Source: an uncultured Clostridia bacterium (lineage in GTDB: Bacteria; Bacillota; Clostridia; Christensenellales; UBA1242). From it: a stretch of DNA of 64,000 nt. Of the stretch, positions 27,887 to 35,577 are shown one piece after another (within the stretch, counting starts at the first letter, position 1; every line of letters begins with the position of its first letter). The notes beneath the pieces are model-generated. The model saw nothing but the letters and a program-made list of their open reading frames with translations. It was not told where the DNA came from and searched no databases. Where the stretch lies: contig CALVNR010000001.1 in the NCBI GenBank assembly GCA_944349905.1, positions 1 to 64,000 of the forward strand. Reading direction: 5' to 3'. Position numbers and translations under genes: made by a program.

Positions 27887-28693
27887 ATGGAAATTTTGAT
27901 TGAGCAAACATTGCTTATTAATTGTTTTCAAAATGTTTTGATTTTAAATTTAACCTCAATTTTTACAAAACAAAAAGCAAAGCTCCCTTTGCTTGTATCT
28001 TTTTTTGCTGGGACATTTGCTTTGATAACCCCTATGTTTAACTTAAAAGGGTTGTTAAACATATTATTTCAATTCTCTGTTTGTATGGCAATAGTATCAA
28101 TCTCTTTTAATTTTAAAAAATTTAAAAAGTTTTTATATATATTTTTTTCATTTTATATGTTTACTTTTCTTTTAGGAGGAGCCTGTTTTGCCTTTGAGCA
28201 AGCAGTAGGTCAATTCCCACTATTTGTTGTTTCTACTGTAAGTTTGATTTTATATTTTATTGTCAAATTTGTCATTTTTTATCATAATAGACTTTTGCGT
28301 ATAAAAAGTTTTACTTTTAAAGTTACTATAAAGGCAAACGGACAAGAAATTGATGAAATTGGTTATTTAGACAGTGGTAATATTTTGATTGACAACATAA
28401 CAAAATCTCCTATTGTTTTAATAAATTATGATGTTTTTAACAAAATTTACAAAAATATTTCTCTTGTTAGCGTGATTGCCAAACAAATAGATAAAAATGT
28501 TAATTGTGGGCATTATTTACAGGTAAATTCAATCGGTAGTGGTAAAAAGATTTTGGTTTTTGTTGGCGAAGAATTGATATTAAACAACGAACAAGTATTT
28601 AAAAATCCTGTATTTGGACTCTCTTTTTCTGGTTTTGAAAAAAGTTTTAATGCCAATATTTTGTTAAATAGTCAAATGTTGTATGGAGGTTAG
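27887..28693 (+). CDS. spoIIGA: sporulation sigma-E processing protease SpoIIGA
   Basis: SpoIIGA is the membrane aspartic protease that removes the pro-sequence of sigma-E. The 268-aa protein has about five transmembrane helices in the first 140 residues. A cytoplasmic aspartic-protease-like domain follows, with the catalytic Asp in GYLDSGN (Asp162). It starts behind AAGGGG. Its end overlaps the sigE ribosome site, and sigE starts 1 nt after its stop, so the two are coupled. Position between ftsZ and sigE matches Bacillus. Confidence 0.95.
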   Translation: MEILIEQTLLINCFQNVLILNLTSIFTKQKAKLPLLVSFFAGTFALITPMFNLKGLLNILFQFSVCMAIVSISFNFKKFKKFLYIFFSFYMFTFLLGGACFAFEQAVGQFPLFVVSTVSLILYFIVKFVIFYHNRLLRIKSFTFKVTIKANGQEIDEIGYLDSGNILIDNITKSPIVLINYDVFNKIYKNISLVSVIAKQIDKNVNCGHYLQVNSIGSGKKILVFVGEELILNNEQVFKNPVFGLSFSGFEKSFNANILLNSQMLYGG

Positions 28694-28694
28694 C

Positions 28695-29426
28695 ATGAAA
28701 AATATAATATTTAAATTTAAACTATTTCTATTTAAAATTTTTCATAGAAAAGATTATTTTCTTGCAAAACAAATTGTTTGCTATGTTTGTGGCAATGAAG
28801 AATTTTTACCACCTTTATCATTAGATGAAGAAAACTCACTTTTAATGGAAAAAGAGCAGGGAAGTCAAGAAGCATTAACAAAACTTATTGAACATAATTT
28901 AAGACTTGTTGCTTTTATTTCTAAAAAGTTTGAATCTGCTAAAATTGATTACGAAGATTTAATTTCAATCGGGGCAGTTGGACTTATAAAAGCAGTCAAA
29001 ACTTTTAAAATGGATAAAAATATAAGGCTTGCAACTTATGCGTCCAGATGTATAGAAAATGAAATTTTGATGCAGATTAGAAAAACTGCAAAAGTTAAGA
29101 ATGATATAAGTTTGGATAAGCCACTTAGTGAAGATTTTGATGGAAATCAATTGGTTTTATCTGATATTTTGCCAAGTGAAGAAGATGTAGTAGCCAAAAC
29201 TGTTGATGAACCTGCAGACAGGGCTATTATTCATAATCTTATTGCAAAACTTGGGAAAAGGGAGCAAGAAATAATGATTTTAAGGTATGGTCTTATGGGG
29301 GAAGAAGAACTTACGCAAAGAGAAGTTGCTGACAAACTAGGAATAAGTCAAAGTTATATTTCCAGACTAGAAAAAAGAATATTGAAAGAAATGAAATTTG
29401 AACTTGAAAAAAGTTTGTTTTTATAA
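28695..29426 (+). CDS. sigE: sporulation sigma factor sigma-E (pro-form)
   Basis: Sigma-E is the early mother-cell sigma factor. The 243-aa protein has a basic, hydrophobic pro-sequence (MKNIIFKFKLFLFKIFHRKDYF) to be cut by SpoIIGA. Region 2 shows NLRLVAFISKKF, DLISIGAVGLIKAVKTF and ATYASRCIENEILM. Region 4 shows KREQEIMILRYG and an ISQSYISRLEKRI helix-turn-helix. The start at 28695 is chosen for GGAGG 5 nt upstream; the ATG at 28683 would add four residues encoded in that site. Confidence 0.97.
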   Translation: MKNIIFKFKLFLFKIFHRKDYFLAKQIVCYVCGNEEFLPPLSLDEENSLLMEKEQGSQEALTKLIEHNLRLVAFISKKFESAKIDYEDLISIGAVGLIKAVKTFKMDKNIRLATYASRCIENEILMQIRKTAKVKNDISLDKPLSEDFDGNQLVLSDILPSEEDVVAKTVDEPADRAIIHNLIAKLGKREQEIMILRYGLMGEEELTQREVADKLGISQSYISRLEKRILKEMKFELEKSLFL

Positions 29427-29528
29427 AATTAAGATTTTCAGCTTTATTTGAATATTTTTGTTTTATTTTGTCGTTTTTGTATAAATATCTTTCGTTGGTT
29501 AATGATATTTTCCAAAGGAGATATTCAT

Positions 29529-30302
29529 ATGTCATCAAAAGTTTCTATTGCTGGCGTAGATACAACCAAATTGCCAAAGTTAACAAACAAGGACATTGTT
29601 TCTTTGATTATAAGAATTAAAAATGGAGATGAACAAGCTAGACAACAATTTGTTGTTGCTAATTTAAGATTGGTTCTAAGTGTAGTTCATCGTTTTAATG
29701 CCAAAGGCGATAAAGCAGATGATATGTTTCAAGTGGGTTGTGTTGGTCTTATAAAAGCAATTGACAACTTTGATGAAAGCTTAAATGTGAAGTTTTCCAC
29801 ATATGCTGTGCCAATGATAATTGGAGAAATAAGAAGATATCTACGAGACAATAATTCAATTAGGGTTAGCAGGTCTATGAGAGATATTGCGTATAAAGCA
29901 ATGCAAGCAAAAGAAGAACTTTCGAAGACTTCTTTTGAAGAACCTAAGCTGGAAGATATTGCAAAGAAGATAGATGTTCCATTAAAAACTGTTACCTTTG
30001 CGCTTGATGCAATAAGCGATACTATTTCTTTAAGTGACCCTATTTACAGTGAAGGAACGGATACTATTGCCCTTCTTGACCAAATTGCAGACAATAAAAA
30101 TACAGATGACAACATAAACGAAAATTTGTCGCTAAAAGATGCTATAAAAACTTTGTCTAAAAGGGAAAAAGAAATATTGTTAATGCGTTATTATGTAGGC
30201 AAAACTCAAACGGAAGTAAGTGATGAAATTGGTATAAGTCAGGCTCAAGTTTCTAGATTAGAAAAAAATGCGCTTAGAGCAATTAAAGAATTTTTAATTT
30301 AA
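29529..30302 (+). CDS. sigG: sporulation sigma factor sigma-G
   Basis: Sigma-G is the late forespore sigma factor. The 257-aa protein has the conserved N-terminal sequence VSIAGVDTTKLPKL, region 2 (NLRLVLSVVHRF, MFQVGCVGLIKAIDNFD, FSTYAVPMIIGEIRRYLRD) and region 4 (LSKREKEILLMRYY, ISQAQVSRLEKNA). The ATG at 29529 follows AAAGGAGAT; upstream in-frame codons from 29448 are spacer. It lies 102 nt after sigE, as in Bacillus, where it is transcribed both by read-through and from its own forespore promoter. Confidence 0.97.
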   Translation: MSSKVSIAGVDTTKLPKLTNKDIVSLIIRIKNGDEQARQQFVVANLRLVLSVVHRFNAKGDKADDMFQVGCVGLIKAIDNFDESLNVKFSTYAVPMIIGEIRRYLRDNNSIRVSRSMRDIAYKAMQAKEELSKTSFEEPKLEDIAKKIDVPLKTVTFALDAISDTISLSDPIYSEGTDTIALLDQIADNKNTDDNINENLSLKDAIKTLSKREKEILLMRYYVGKTQTEVSDEIGISQAQVSRLEKNALRAIKEFLI

Positions 30303-30352
30303 TCTTTTGTTTATAAGTCTTTTTTTTGTCTTTTTGGCATATACATTAATTA

Positions 30353-30634
30353 ATGGAAAGTTCATATTTAGAATTAAGATGTAAAGAAGTAGTTAATGTT
30401 TTGGACGGTAGAAAACTTGGTCATATTATAGACATTATTTTTGATTTGTCTTCATCAAGAATTTTGGGCATATTAGTTCCAGGTGAAAGAACTGGTTGGA
30501 ATGTTTTTAAAAACACCAACCAACTTTTTATTCCTTTTGGTTGCATAGTAAAGATAGGAGAAGATGCTATCTTGGTAGAAGTTCAAGGTCAGGGTGTTCC
30601 AGAAAATCCTTATACAGTTTTACAAAAAAAATAA
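30353..30634 (+). CDS. ylmC: YlmC/YmxH family sporulation protein (PRC-barrel)
   Basis: This 93-aa PRC-barrel-like protein has the family sequence LRCKEVVNVLDGRKLGHIIDI, then LGILVPGERTG and FIPFGCIVKIGEDAILVEV. YlmC/YmxH proteins are small, sporulation-associated and of unclear role; the gene follows sigG in many spore formers. No ribosome site lies before the ATG. A TATACA (30340-30345) lies 7 nt upstream, but without a fitting -35, so start of transcription is unclear. Confidence 0.85.
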   Translation: MESSYLELRCKEVVNVLDGRKLGHIIDIIFDLSSSRILGILVPGERTGWNVFKNTNQLFIPFGCIVKIGEDAILVEVQGQGVPENPYTVLQKK

Positions 30635-30652
30635 AAATATTGTTAAAAACTC

Positions 30653-30681
30653 TTGACATGTGTATTTTATACGCATATAAT
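30653..30681 (+). promoter_or_regulatory. consensus sigma-A promoter of nrtR
   Basis: TTGACA (30653-30658), 17 bp, TATAAT (30676-30681): a perfect consensus promoter, the best in the window. Its spacer is almost entirely filled by the palindrome at 30660-30674. AAGGAG precedes the ATG at 30702. Confidence 0.85.
30660..30674. promoter_or_regulatory. palindromic operator copy 1 (inside nrtR promoter)
   Basis: GTGTATTTTATACGC: arms GTGTAT and ATACGC around TTT, one mismatch, extendable to ATGTGTAT/ATACGCAT. It occupies the -35/-10 spacer, where a bound repressor would block RNA polymerase. The same motif recurs at 31396-31410. Confidence 0.7.
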
Positions 30682-30701
30682 AATATCGTCAAGGAGTAAA
30701 A

Positions 30702-31352
30702 ATGGATATAAATAATCCTCTATACAAAAATCAAGGCATTCATGCTGTGCTTTCGTTGTTTACTGTTGAAGATGGAAAATTTAAGGTTTTTTTGATTAAA
30801 AGAAAAAATCAACCATACAAAGACATGTGGACGCTGGTAGGTGGAGCATGTTACAATAATGAAACAATAGATGATGCATTGAAAAGAGAAATGTTTGAAA
30901 AAGCAGGTTTAAAAAATATTAATTTTAAAATGTTTAATGTTTATTCAAATCCACAGAGAAGTCCGCTTTGTAGAATGATTGCTATTGCTTATGTAGGTGT
31001 GATAGACAGCAACAGGGTAAAATATCTTAAAGAAACAAATAAAACGCAGGACGCAGACTGGTTTTTGATAGACAGAGTGCCACTTTTGGCTTATGACCAT
31101 CAAGAAATTTTGCAAGATGCAATTGAATTTTTAAAAGAAAAAATATTTGATACAACTATATTAAAAGATTTGTTTCCACCAAATTTTACATTGCCACAAC
31201 TTCATAAAGCTTATGAAAGTATTTTAAACAAACAAATAGATAGAAGAAATTTTAGAAAAGGACTTTTACAAAAAAATATTATAGTTGACACAGGAAAATT
31301 TGAAGAAATTTCTGGGAAGAAACCTTCAAAATTATACCGTTTTAAAATTTGA
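30702..31352 (+). CDS. nrtR: NrtR-type Nudix transcriptional regulator
   Basis: NrtR proteins repress NAD biosynthesis and ADP-ribose genes and respond to ADP-ribose or related ligands. This 216-aa protein has a Nudix domain (residues 10-140) and a C-terminal winged helix (about 155-216: FTLPQLHKAYESILN, RRNFRKGLLQKNII, GKKPSKLYRF). The Nudix box reads GACYNNE then REMFEKAGL: the second Glu of the catalytic EE pair is Lys, so hydrolysis is probably lost and ligand sensing kept. The palindrome in its own promoter suggests autoregulation. Its only evident partner here is the downstream kinase/CYTH gene. Confidence 0.88.
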   Translation: MDINNPLYKNQGIHAVLSLFTVEDGKFKVFLIKRKNQPYKDMWTLVGGACYNNETIDDALKREMFEKAGLKNINFKMFNVYSNPQRSPLCRMIAIAYVGVIDSNRVKYLKETNKTQDADWFLIDRVPLLAYDHQEILQDAIEFLKEKIFDTTILKDLFPPNFTLPQLHKAYESILNKQIDRRNFRKGLLQKNIIVDTGKFEEISGKKPSKLYRFKI

Positions 31353-31395
31353 TTTTAATAAAAGGGCAACAGCCCTTATTAAAATAAATACAAAT

Positions 31396-31410
31396 GCGTA
31401 TAAAATACGC
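31396..31410. promoter_or_regulatory. palindromic operator copy 2 (before kinase/CYTH gene)
   Basis: GCGTATAAAATACGC: perfect arms GCGTAT/ATACGC around AAA, 19 nt before the ATG at 31430 and just ahead of GGGAGGA. It shares the core GYGTATWWWATACGC with copy 1. A -10-like TATAAA/TAAAAT lies within it, though the -35 is weak. Confidence 0.7.
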
Positions 31411-31429
31411 AAATAAAGGGAGGATTTAT

Positions 31430-32476
31430 ATGAAAACATTGGTTGTTAATTTACTAGGAGCAGCAGGTAGTGGAAAATCTACTTTGGCGGCAAACATTTT
31501 TGCTACTTTAAAACTTAAAGGATATAATTGTGAGTATGTATCGGAATATGCAAAACAGATTGTATATGAAGAAAATTTTAAAAAATTGAATAATCAACTT
31601 TTGGTTTTTGCAAATCAATATTACAATTTAGATGTTCTTAGAGATAAGGTTGATATAATTATTACAGACTCGCCAATATTATTAAGCGTTTTTTACAATT
31701 CAAATTTTAACAAAAAGAATACAAATAAAATTCCAAATAATCTCTTTGAAAGATTGACGATGTATTGTTATTCTACTTTTGACAATTTAAACTTTTTTAT
31801 AAAAAGAAATCATGAATATAAAAAAGAAGGTAGATATCAAACGGAAGAACAGGCAAAAATTGAAGAAGGTCAAATTTTGGAAGTTATGAAAAATCTAAAT
31901 ATACCTGTACAAACATTATATTCAACTGATAATTGTGTTTCAAAAATAGTTGAAAATATAGAAAAAAGATGTGATTATTACAAAGATATGTTAAAATCTG
32001 GAAAAGAGATTGAAAGAAAATTTATTGTAAAAAACTTGCCTACTGATTTAGATAAAGCAAAAAAAGAATATATTTTGCAAGGATATTTAGATACTAAGCA
32101 AGGGGAAACAAGAATAAGAAATGTTAATAATAGAAAATTTTTTATAAACGAAAAATATGGGCAAGGAATACAAAGAGATGAATTTGAAAAAGAAATTACC
32201 AAAAATGACTTTTTAGATTTATTTAAAAAAACAAATAGTAAAATTATAAAAAAAGTTCGTTATTATTATCATTTGCAAAATAATAAAATAGCTGAACTAG
32301 ATTGCTATTTTGGTAAATTAAAAGGACTAAATACAGTTGAAGTGGAATTTGAATCAATGGAAGAAGCCGAAAATTTTAACATACCATTATGGTTTGGAAA
32401 AGAAGTTACATATGACAAAAAATTCAAAAATCATGATTTAAGCAATTTAGAGACCATTGATGAAATTGAAATGTAA
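31430..32476 (+). CDS. NadR-like P-loop ATPase/kinase fused to CYTH domain
   Basis: This 348-aa protein has two domains. Residues 1-180 form a P-loop domain of the AAA_28/NadR-kinase type: GAAGSGKST at 10-18, a VDIIITDSPILLSVFY acidic strand and a lid-like RNHEYKKEGRYQTEEQA segment. Residues 190-345 form a CYTH domain with the signature EIERK (193-197), TRIRN, KKVRYYY and ELDCYFGKLKGLNTVEVEFE. CYTH enzymes bind triphosphates in a tunnel (triphosphatase or class IV cyclase). The start at 31430 follows GGGAGGA; an ATG at 31394 would translate the operator. A nicotinamide-riboside-kinase-like activity is inferred from the NrtR neighbour only. Confidence 0.8.
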   Translation: MKTLVVNLLGAAGSGKSTLAANIFATLKLKGYNCEYVSEYAKQIVYEENFKKLNNQLLVFANQYYNLDVLRDKVDIIITDSPILLSVFYNSNFNKKNTNKIPNNLFERLTMYCYSTFDNLNFFIKRNHEYKKEGRYQTEEQAKIEEGQILEVMKNLNIPVQTLYSTDNCVSKIVENIEKRCDYYKDMLKSGKEIERKFIVKNLPTDLDKAKKEYILQGYLDTKQGETRIRNVNNRKFFINEKYGQGIQRDEFEKEITKNDFLDLFKKTNSKIIKKVRYYYHLQNNKIAELDCYFGKLKGLNTVEVEFESMEEAENFNIPLWFGKEVTYDKKFKNHDLSNLETIDEIEM

Positions 32477-32507
32477 AAAATATCAGCTTTTATGCTGATA
32501 TTTTTTT
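32477..32507. terminator. bidirectional terminator before nrdR
   Basis: AAAATATCAGC and GCTGATATTTT pair around TTTTAT, with T residues after. It lies between convergent genes. Confidence 0.85.
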
Positions 32508-32949
32508 AAATGTTATTTATAAAGTCTTTCAAATATTCTATATTGTCAAAATTTTTGTAAATAGTTGTATATCTAATATATGCTATATCATCTATGCTTT
32601 TTAAATTTTCCATAACAAGTTCGCATATTTTTTTTGATGAAATTTCTTGGCTTGGCATTATTTGAGCTTTTTTCTCAATTTCTGTTGTTATGCTAGAAAT
32701 TTGGTCGTCAGTTATAGGTCTTTTTTTGCATACTAAACTTATAGATGATTTTAATTTGTTGAAGTCAAAAGACTGTCTTGAACCATCATTTTTTATAACT
32801 AAAACAGGTATCATATCTACTGTTTCGTAAGTGGTAAATCTTCTACCACAATTTAAACATTCTCTTCTTCTTCTAATTGAATTTGCTTCTTCACTATTTC
32901 TTGAATCTAAAACTTTGCTTTCAGTGCAACCACAATATATACATTTCAT
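32506..32949 (-). CDS. nrdR: NrdR, ribonucleotide reductase repressor
   Basis: NrdR represses ribonucleotide reductase genes in response to dATP/ATP. The 147-aa protein has an N-terminal zinc ribbon (Cys3/Cys6 and Cys31/Cys34, with RRRRECLNCGRRFTTYE) and an ATP-cone (VLVIKNDGSRQSFDFNKL onward). It starts behind AAGGAG. Its promoter carries a palindrome over the -35. Confidence 0.96.
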   Translation of the reverse strand: MKCIYCGCTESKVLDSRNSEEANSIRRRRECLNCGRRFTTYETVDMIPVLVIKNDGSRQSFDFNKLKSSISLVCKKRPITDDQISSITTEIEKKAQIMPSQEISSKKICELVMENLKSIDDIAYIRYTTIYKNFDNIEYLKDFINNI

Positions 32950-32968
32950 TTTACTTCTCCTTGAATTA

Positions 32969-32997
32969 AATATACCATATTTTGTTTGTTATGACAA
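32969..32997 (-). promoter_or_regulatory. sigma-A promoter of nrdR
   Basis: On the minus strand: TTGTCA (32992-32997), 17 bp, TATATT (32969-32974), followed by AAGGAG and the ATG at 32949. Confidence 0.6.
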
Positions 32998-33000
32998 ACA
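32983..33000. promoter_or_regulatory. 18-bp palindrome between nrdR and feoAB
   Basis: TGTTTGTTATGACAAACA: 8 of 9 symmetric pairs match. It covers the nrdR -35 and lies upstream of feoA. A further half-site TTTGTCA lies at 33022-33028. It is an operator candidate for an unidentified regulator. Confidence 0.55.
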
Positions 33001-33059
33001 TTATTTAAAATTTTTGATAAATTTGTCATTTTATGTTTTTATTTTCAATAGATTATTTT

Positions 33060-33293
33060 ATGCAAAGTATGTTTAGTTGTAAAAATGGAAAGCAGTTTTA
33101 CGTCAATTCAATAAAAGATGAGTGTTCTTATGCGATAAAGAGAAGACTTTTAGATTTAGGTTTCACAAAAGGGCAAGCCGTAAGAAAAATAAAAACTTCG
33201 CTTTTAAATAAAGTTGTTTTAGTAGAAATAAGAGGATATTTGTTATCCTTAAAATCTATAATTGCCGATTATATTTTATTGGAGGAAAAATGA
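33060..33293 (+). CDS. feoA: ferrous iron transport protein A
   Basis: FeoA is a small SH3-like partner of FeoB. About 75 residues show the pattern FYVNSIKDE, RRLLDLGFTKGQAVRKIKTS, VVLVEIRGYLLSLKSIIADYI. Candidate starts are ATGs at 33033, 33060 and 33069; none has a ribosome site. The last gives the family length of 74 aa; 33060 is used here. Its stop overlaps the feoB start (ATGA), so the pair is coupled. Confidence 0.85.
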   Translation: MQSMFSCKNGKQFYVNSIKDECSYAIKRRLLDLGFTKGQAVRKIKTSLLNKVVLVEIRGYLLSLKSIIADYILLEEK

Positions 33294-35398
33294 AAGAACT
33301 TGTTGTAAGTTTAATAGGAAATCCAAACACAGGTAAAACAACTTTGTTTAATACATTGACTGGTAGCAATGAACATGTGGGAAATTGGCATGGGGTTACC
33401 GTTGAAGAAAAATATGCTTTTTTTAGTTTTGAAAATCAAAAAATTAAATTGGTTGATTTGCCCGGTATTTATTCTCTTTCAAGGTTATCGTTTGAAGAAA
33501 AAGTGGCAACAGATTATTTGCTTGCAAACAAAGACAATATAGTTGTAAACATTTGCGATTATAACAATTTGCAAAGAAATCTTTATTTAACACTAGGACT
33601 TATTGAACTTGGTTGCAAAATTATTATGGTTGTAAACCAGATAGACAAAAAGAAATTTAGAAAAATTAATCTTTCTTTGATTGAAAAACAATTTGGTATA
33701 AAAATTTTGGAAATAAATGCTCAAAGTAAGGAAGATGTTGAAGAATTAAAAAAAGAAATTTGCAATTATTCTTTTGCAAAGCCAAAAATTGATTATTTAA
33801 AACAAATTGATTTGAAAGAAAGTTATTCTTTATTGCCAAAAAATATTAAAGAAAGCGAAAAGAATTTTTATGCAATAAAACTTTTGGAAGATGATGAAGA
33901 TATAAAAAAACAATTTAATATTAAAAAAAAATTTAATAAAGCAGATATTGTTGCAAGTGCAAGATATGATTTTATAGATAAAATCATGAAAGAATGTGCA
34001 AGTGAGAATAAAAAAACATATGGAGAAAGCAAACTTGATAAAATATTTTTAAATAAGTTTTTAGCATTTCCTATTTTTTTATTTTTGCTTGGAGTAGTAT
34101 TTTATCTTACATTTTTTTCCATTGGTGCATTTTTAAGTGATGGATTATCATATTTATTAAACAAATTTATAACTAATCCTTTTTTGGGATTTTTGCAAAA
34201 CAATTTGGGCGCACAAAGTTTTTTGTATAATTTTTTTGAAAGTGCAATTTTTGGTGGGGTAGTTTCTATTTTAACATTTTTACCACAAGTGGCATTACTT
34301 TTTGTCTTTTTGTCAATTTTGGAAGACAGTGGGTATTTAGCGAGAGTGGCATTTGTTTTTGAAGATATATTGTCTAAGGTCGGTCTTTCAGGAAAAAGTG
34401 TTTATACTCTTTTAATGGGGTTTGGCTGTTCTACAAGTGCTATATTAACAGCAAGAAATATGGAAGATGAAAATGCAAAAAGAAAAACTGCTTTGCTTAC
34501 TCCATATATGAGTTGTTCAGCAAAATTTCCGATTTATGTTTGTCTTGGTGGAGCATTTTTTGGAGTAAACAATATTTTTGTTATTTTAGGTTTATATATA
34601 CTTGGCGTTGTTGTTGCTATCAGCATGAGCTCAATCTATGAAAGAACAATTTTAAAAAGCAAAGAGCAATCTTTTATTTTAGAGTTTCCACCTTATAAAA
34701 TTGTTAACTTAAAACAAATTTTAAAAGTTTTCTTTCAAAATGCCAAACTGTTTTTGACAAGAGTTGGAACTTTGATAATAGCAATGAATGTTATCGTGTG
34801 GTTGCTTGGAAACTTTTCTTTTTCGTTTAAATATATTGGTAATTCAAATAGCGAAACAAGCATTTTGCAATGTCTTGGAAAGGTTCTTGCTCCTATATTT
34901 GCGCCTTTAGGTTTTGGGAGTTGGGGACTAGTTTCAGCGTTGATTGCTGGTTTAATAGCAAAAGAAATAATAATTTCATCAATAGCACTATTTAATCATG
35001 TTGATGCTTCAAATATAGTAGAATTTCAAAATTCTTTGAGAAATCCTAATAGTATAGTTAATTTTGTTGGACCTAGTTCTGTGCTTTCATATTTAGTTTT
35101 TTGTTTGCTATACTTCCCTTGTCTTGCATCAGTTGGGGTGTTGTATAAAGAAATAGGCAAAAAATGGACAATATATGGTGTTTTAATGCAATTTTTAGTT
35201 GCTTATTTTATAACGATGTTTATATATAACATTGCAAAAGCAGTTGAGTTATTTGGTGCTTTAAAGGTCGTTCTAGTTTTATTAGCTATATTAATTGTTG
35301 TTATTAGTGTCTTGCTGATTGTGAAAAAAATAAAGAAAAAAGACACTTGTGGTAATTGTTTAAATTGTCCAAAAAATTGTAAAAAAAATAATAAATAG
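33290..35398 (+). CDS. feoB: ferrous iron transporter FeoB
   Basis: FeoB imports Fe(II) and has a cytosolic G domain: G1 GNPNTGKTT (10-18), GNWHGVTVE (G2; His replaces the usual Pro), G3 DLPG (56-59) and G4 NQID (116-119). A helical spacer and about ten transmembrane helices follow, with two Gate motifs (including GFGCSTSAILTAR). The C-terminus ends in a short Cys-rich tail (five Cys in CGNCLNCPKNCKK), as in some Firmicute FeoBs, and could bind metal. Ribosome site GGAGG. Length 702 aa. Confidence 0.97.
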   Translation: MKELVVSLIGNPNTGKTTLFNTLTGSNEHVGNWHGVTVEEKYAFFSFENQKIKLVDLPGIYSLSRLSFEEKVATDYLLANKDNIVVNICDYNNLQRNLYLTLGLIELGCKIIMVVNQIDKKKFRKINLSLIEKQFGIKILEINAQSKEDVEELKKEICNYSFAKPKIDYLKQIDLKESYSLLPKNIKESEKNFYAIKLLEDDEDIKKQFNIKKKFNKADIVASARYDFIDKIMKECASENKKTYGESKLDKIFLNKFLAFPIFLFLLGVVFYLTFFSIGAFLSDGLSYLLNKFITNPFLGFLQNNLGAQSFLYNFFESAIFGGVVSILTFLPQVALLFVFLSILEDSGYLARVAFVFEDILSKVGLSGKSVYTLLMGFGCSTSAILTARNMEDENAKRKTALLTPYMSCSAKFPIYVCLGGAFFGVNNIFVILGLYILGVVVAISMSSIYERTILKSKEQSFILEFPPYKIVNLKQILKVFFQNAKLFLTRVGTLIIAMNVIVWLLGNFSFSFKYIGNSNSETSILQCLGKVLAPIFAPLGFGSWGLVSALIAGLIAKEIIISSIALFNHVDASNIVEFQNSLRNPNSIVNFVGPSSVLSYLVFCLLYFPCLASVGVLYKEIGKKWTIYGVLMQFLVAYFITMFIYNIAKAVELFGALKVVLVLLAILIVVISVLLIVKKIKKKDTCGNCLNCPKNCKKNNK

Positions 35399-35432
35399 TA
35401 ACAATTCTATATTTTAAGGAATAAAACATAAT

Positions 35433-35537
35433 ATGAAAGAACAAAAAGAAGAAAAAAAATTTAAGATTATTTGTATAAAAGCACCTAGATGGCTTGCTGG
35501 GTTGTTAAAAAGATTTTGCAGGAGCAAAGAAAAATAA
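35433..35537 (+). CDS. spoVM: SpoVM, forespore membrane-curvature peptide
   Basis: A 34-codon ORF encodes eight charged residues (MKEQKEEK) followed by FKIICIKAPRWLAGLLKRFC. This matches the Bacillus SpoVM pattern (MKFYTIKLPKFLGGIVRAML): a basic N-terminal stretch, the conserved Pro that shapes the peptide, then an amphipathic helix. SpoVM marks the convex forespore membrane and anchors SpoIVA and coat assembly. The gene order and orientation spoVM(+) rpmB(-) yloU(+) yloV(+) is the same as in B. subtilis. AAGGA lies 12 nt upstream, a long spacing. The N-terminal extension is unusual. Confidence 0.78.
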   Translation: MKEQKEEKKFKIICIKAPRWLAGLLKRFCRSKEK

Positions 35538-35538
35538 T

Positions 35539-35560
35539 CAGTTTTAATAAAAACTGTTTG
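35539..35560 (+). terminator. weak terminator after spoVM
   Basis: CAGTTTT and AAAACTG pair around AATA, followed by a broken T tract (TTTGATTTTA). Confidence 0.5.
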
Positions 35561-35577
35561 ATTTTATTACATTAATA

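Noticed and set aside
29479..29506. Forespore-type (sigma-F/G) promoter before sigG: GTATA then GGTTAATGAT
   Set aside because: The -35-like part fits, but the spacer is 13 rather than about 15 bp and the -10 match is partial. Forespore control of sigG is likely from biology, not from this match.
30309..30346. Sporulation-type promoter before ylmC (TTATAAG ... CATATACAT)
   Set aside because: The -10 resembles sigma-E but the -35-like element is about 20 bp away or more; spacing does not fit.
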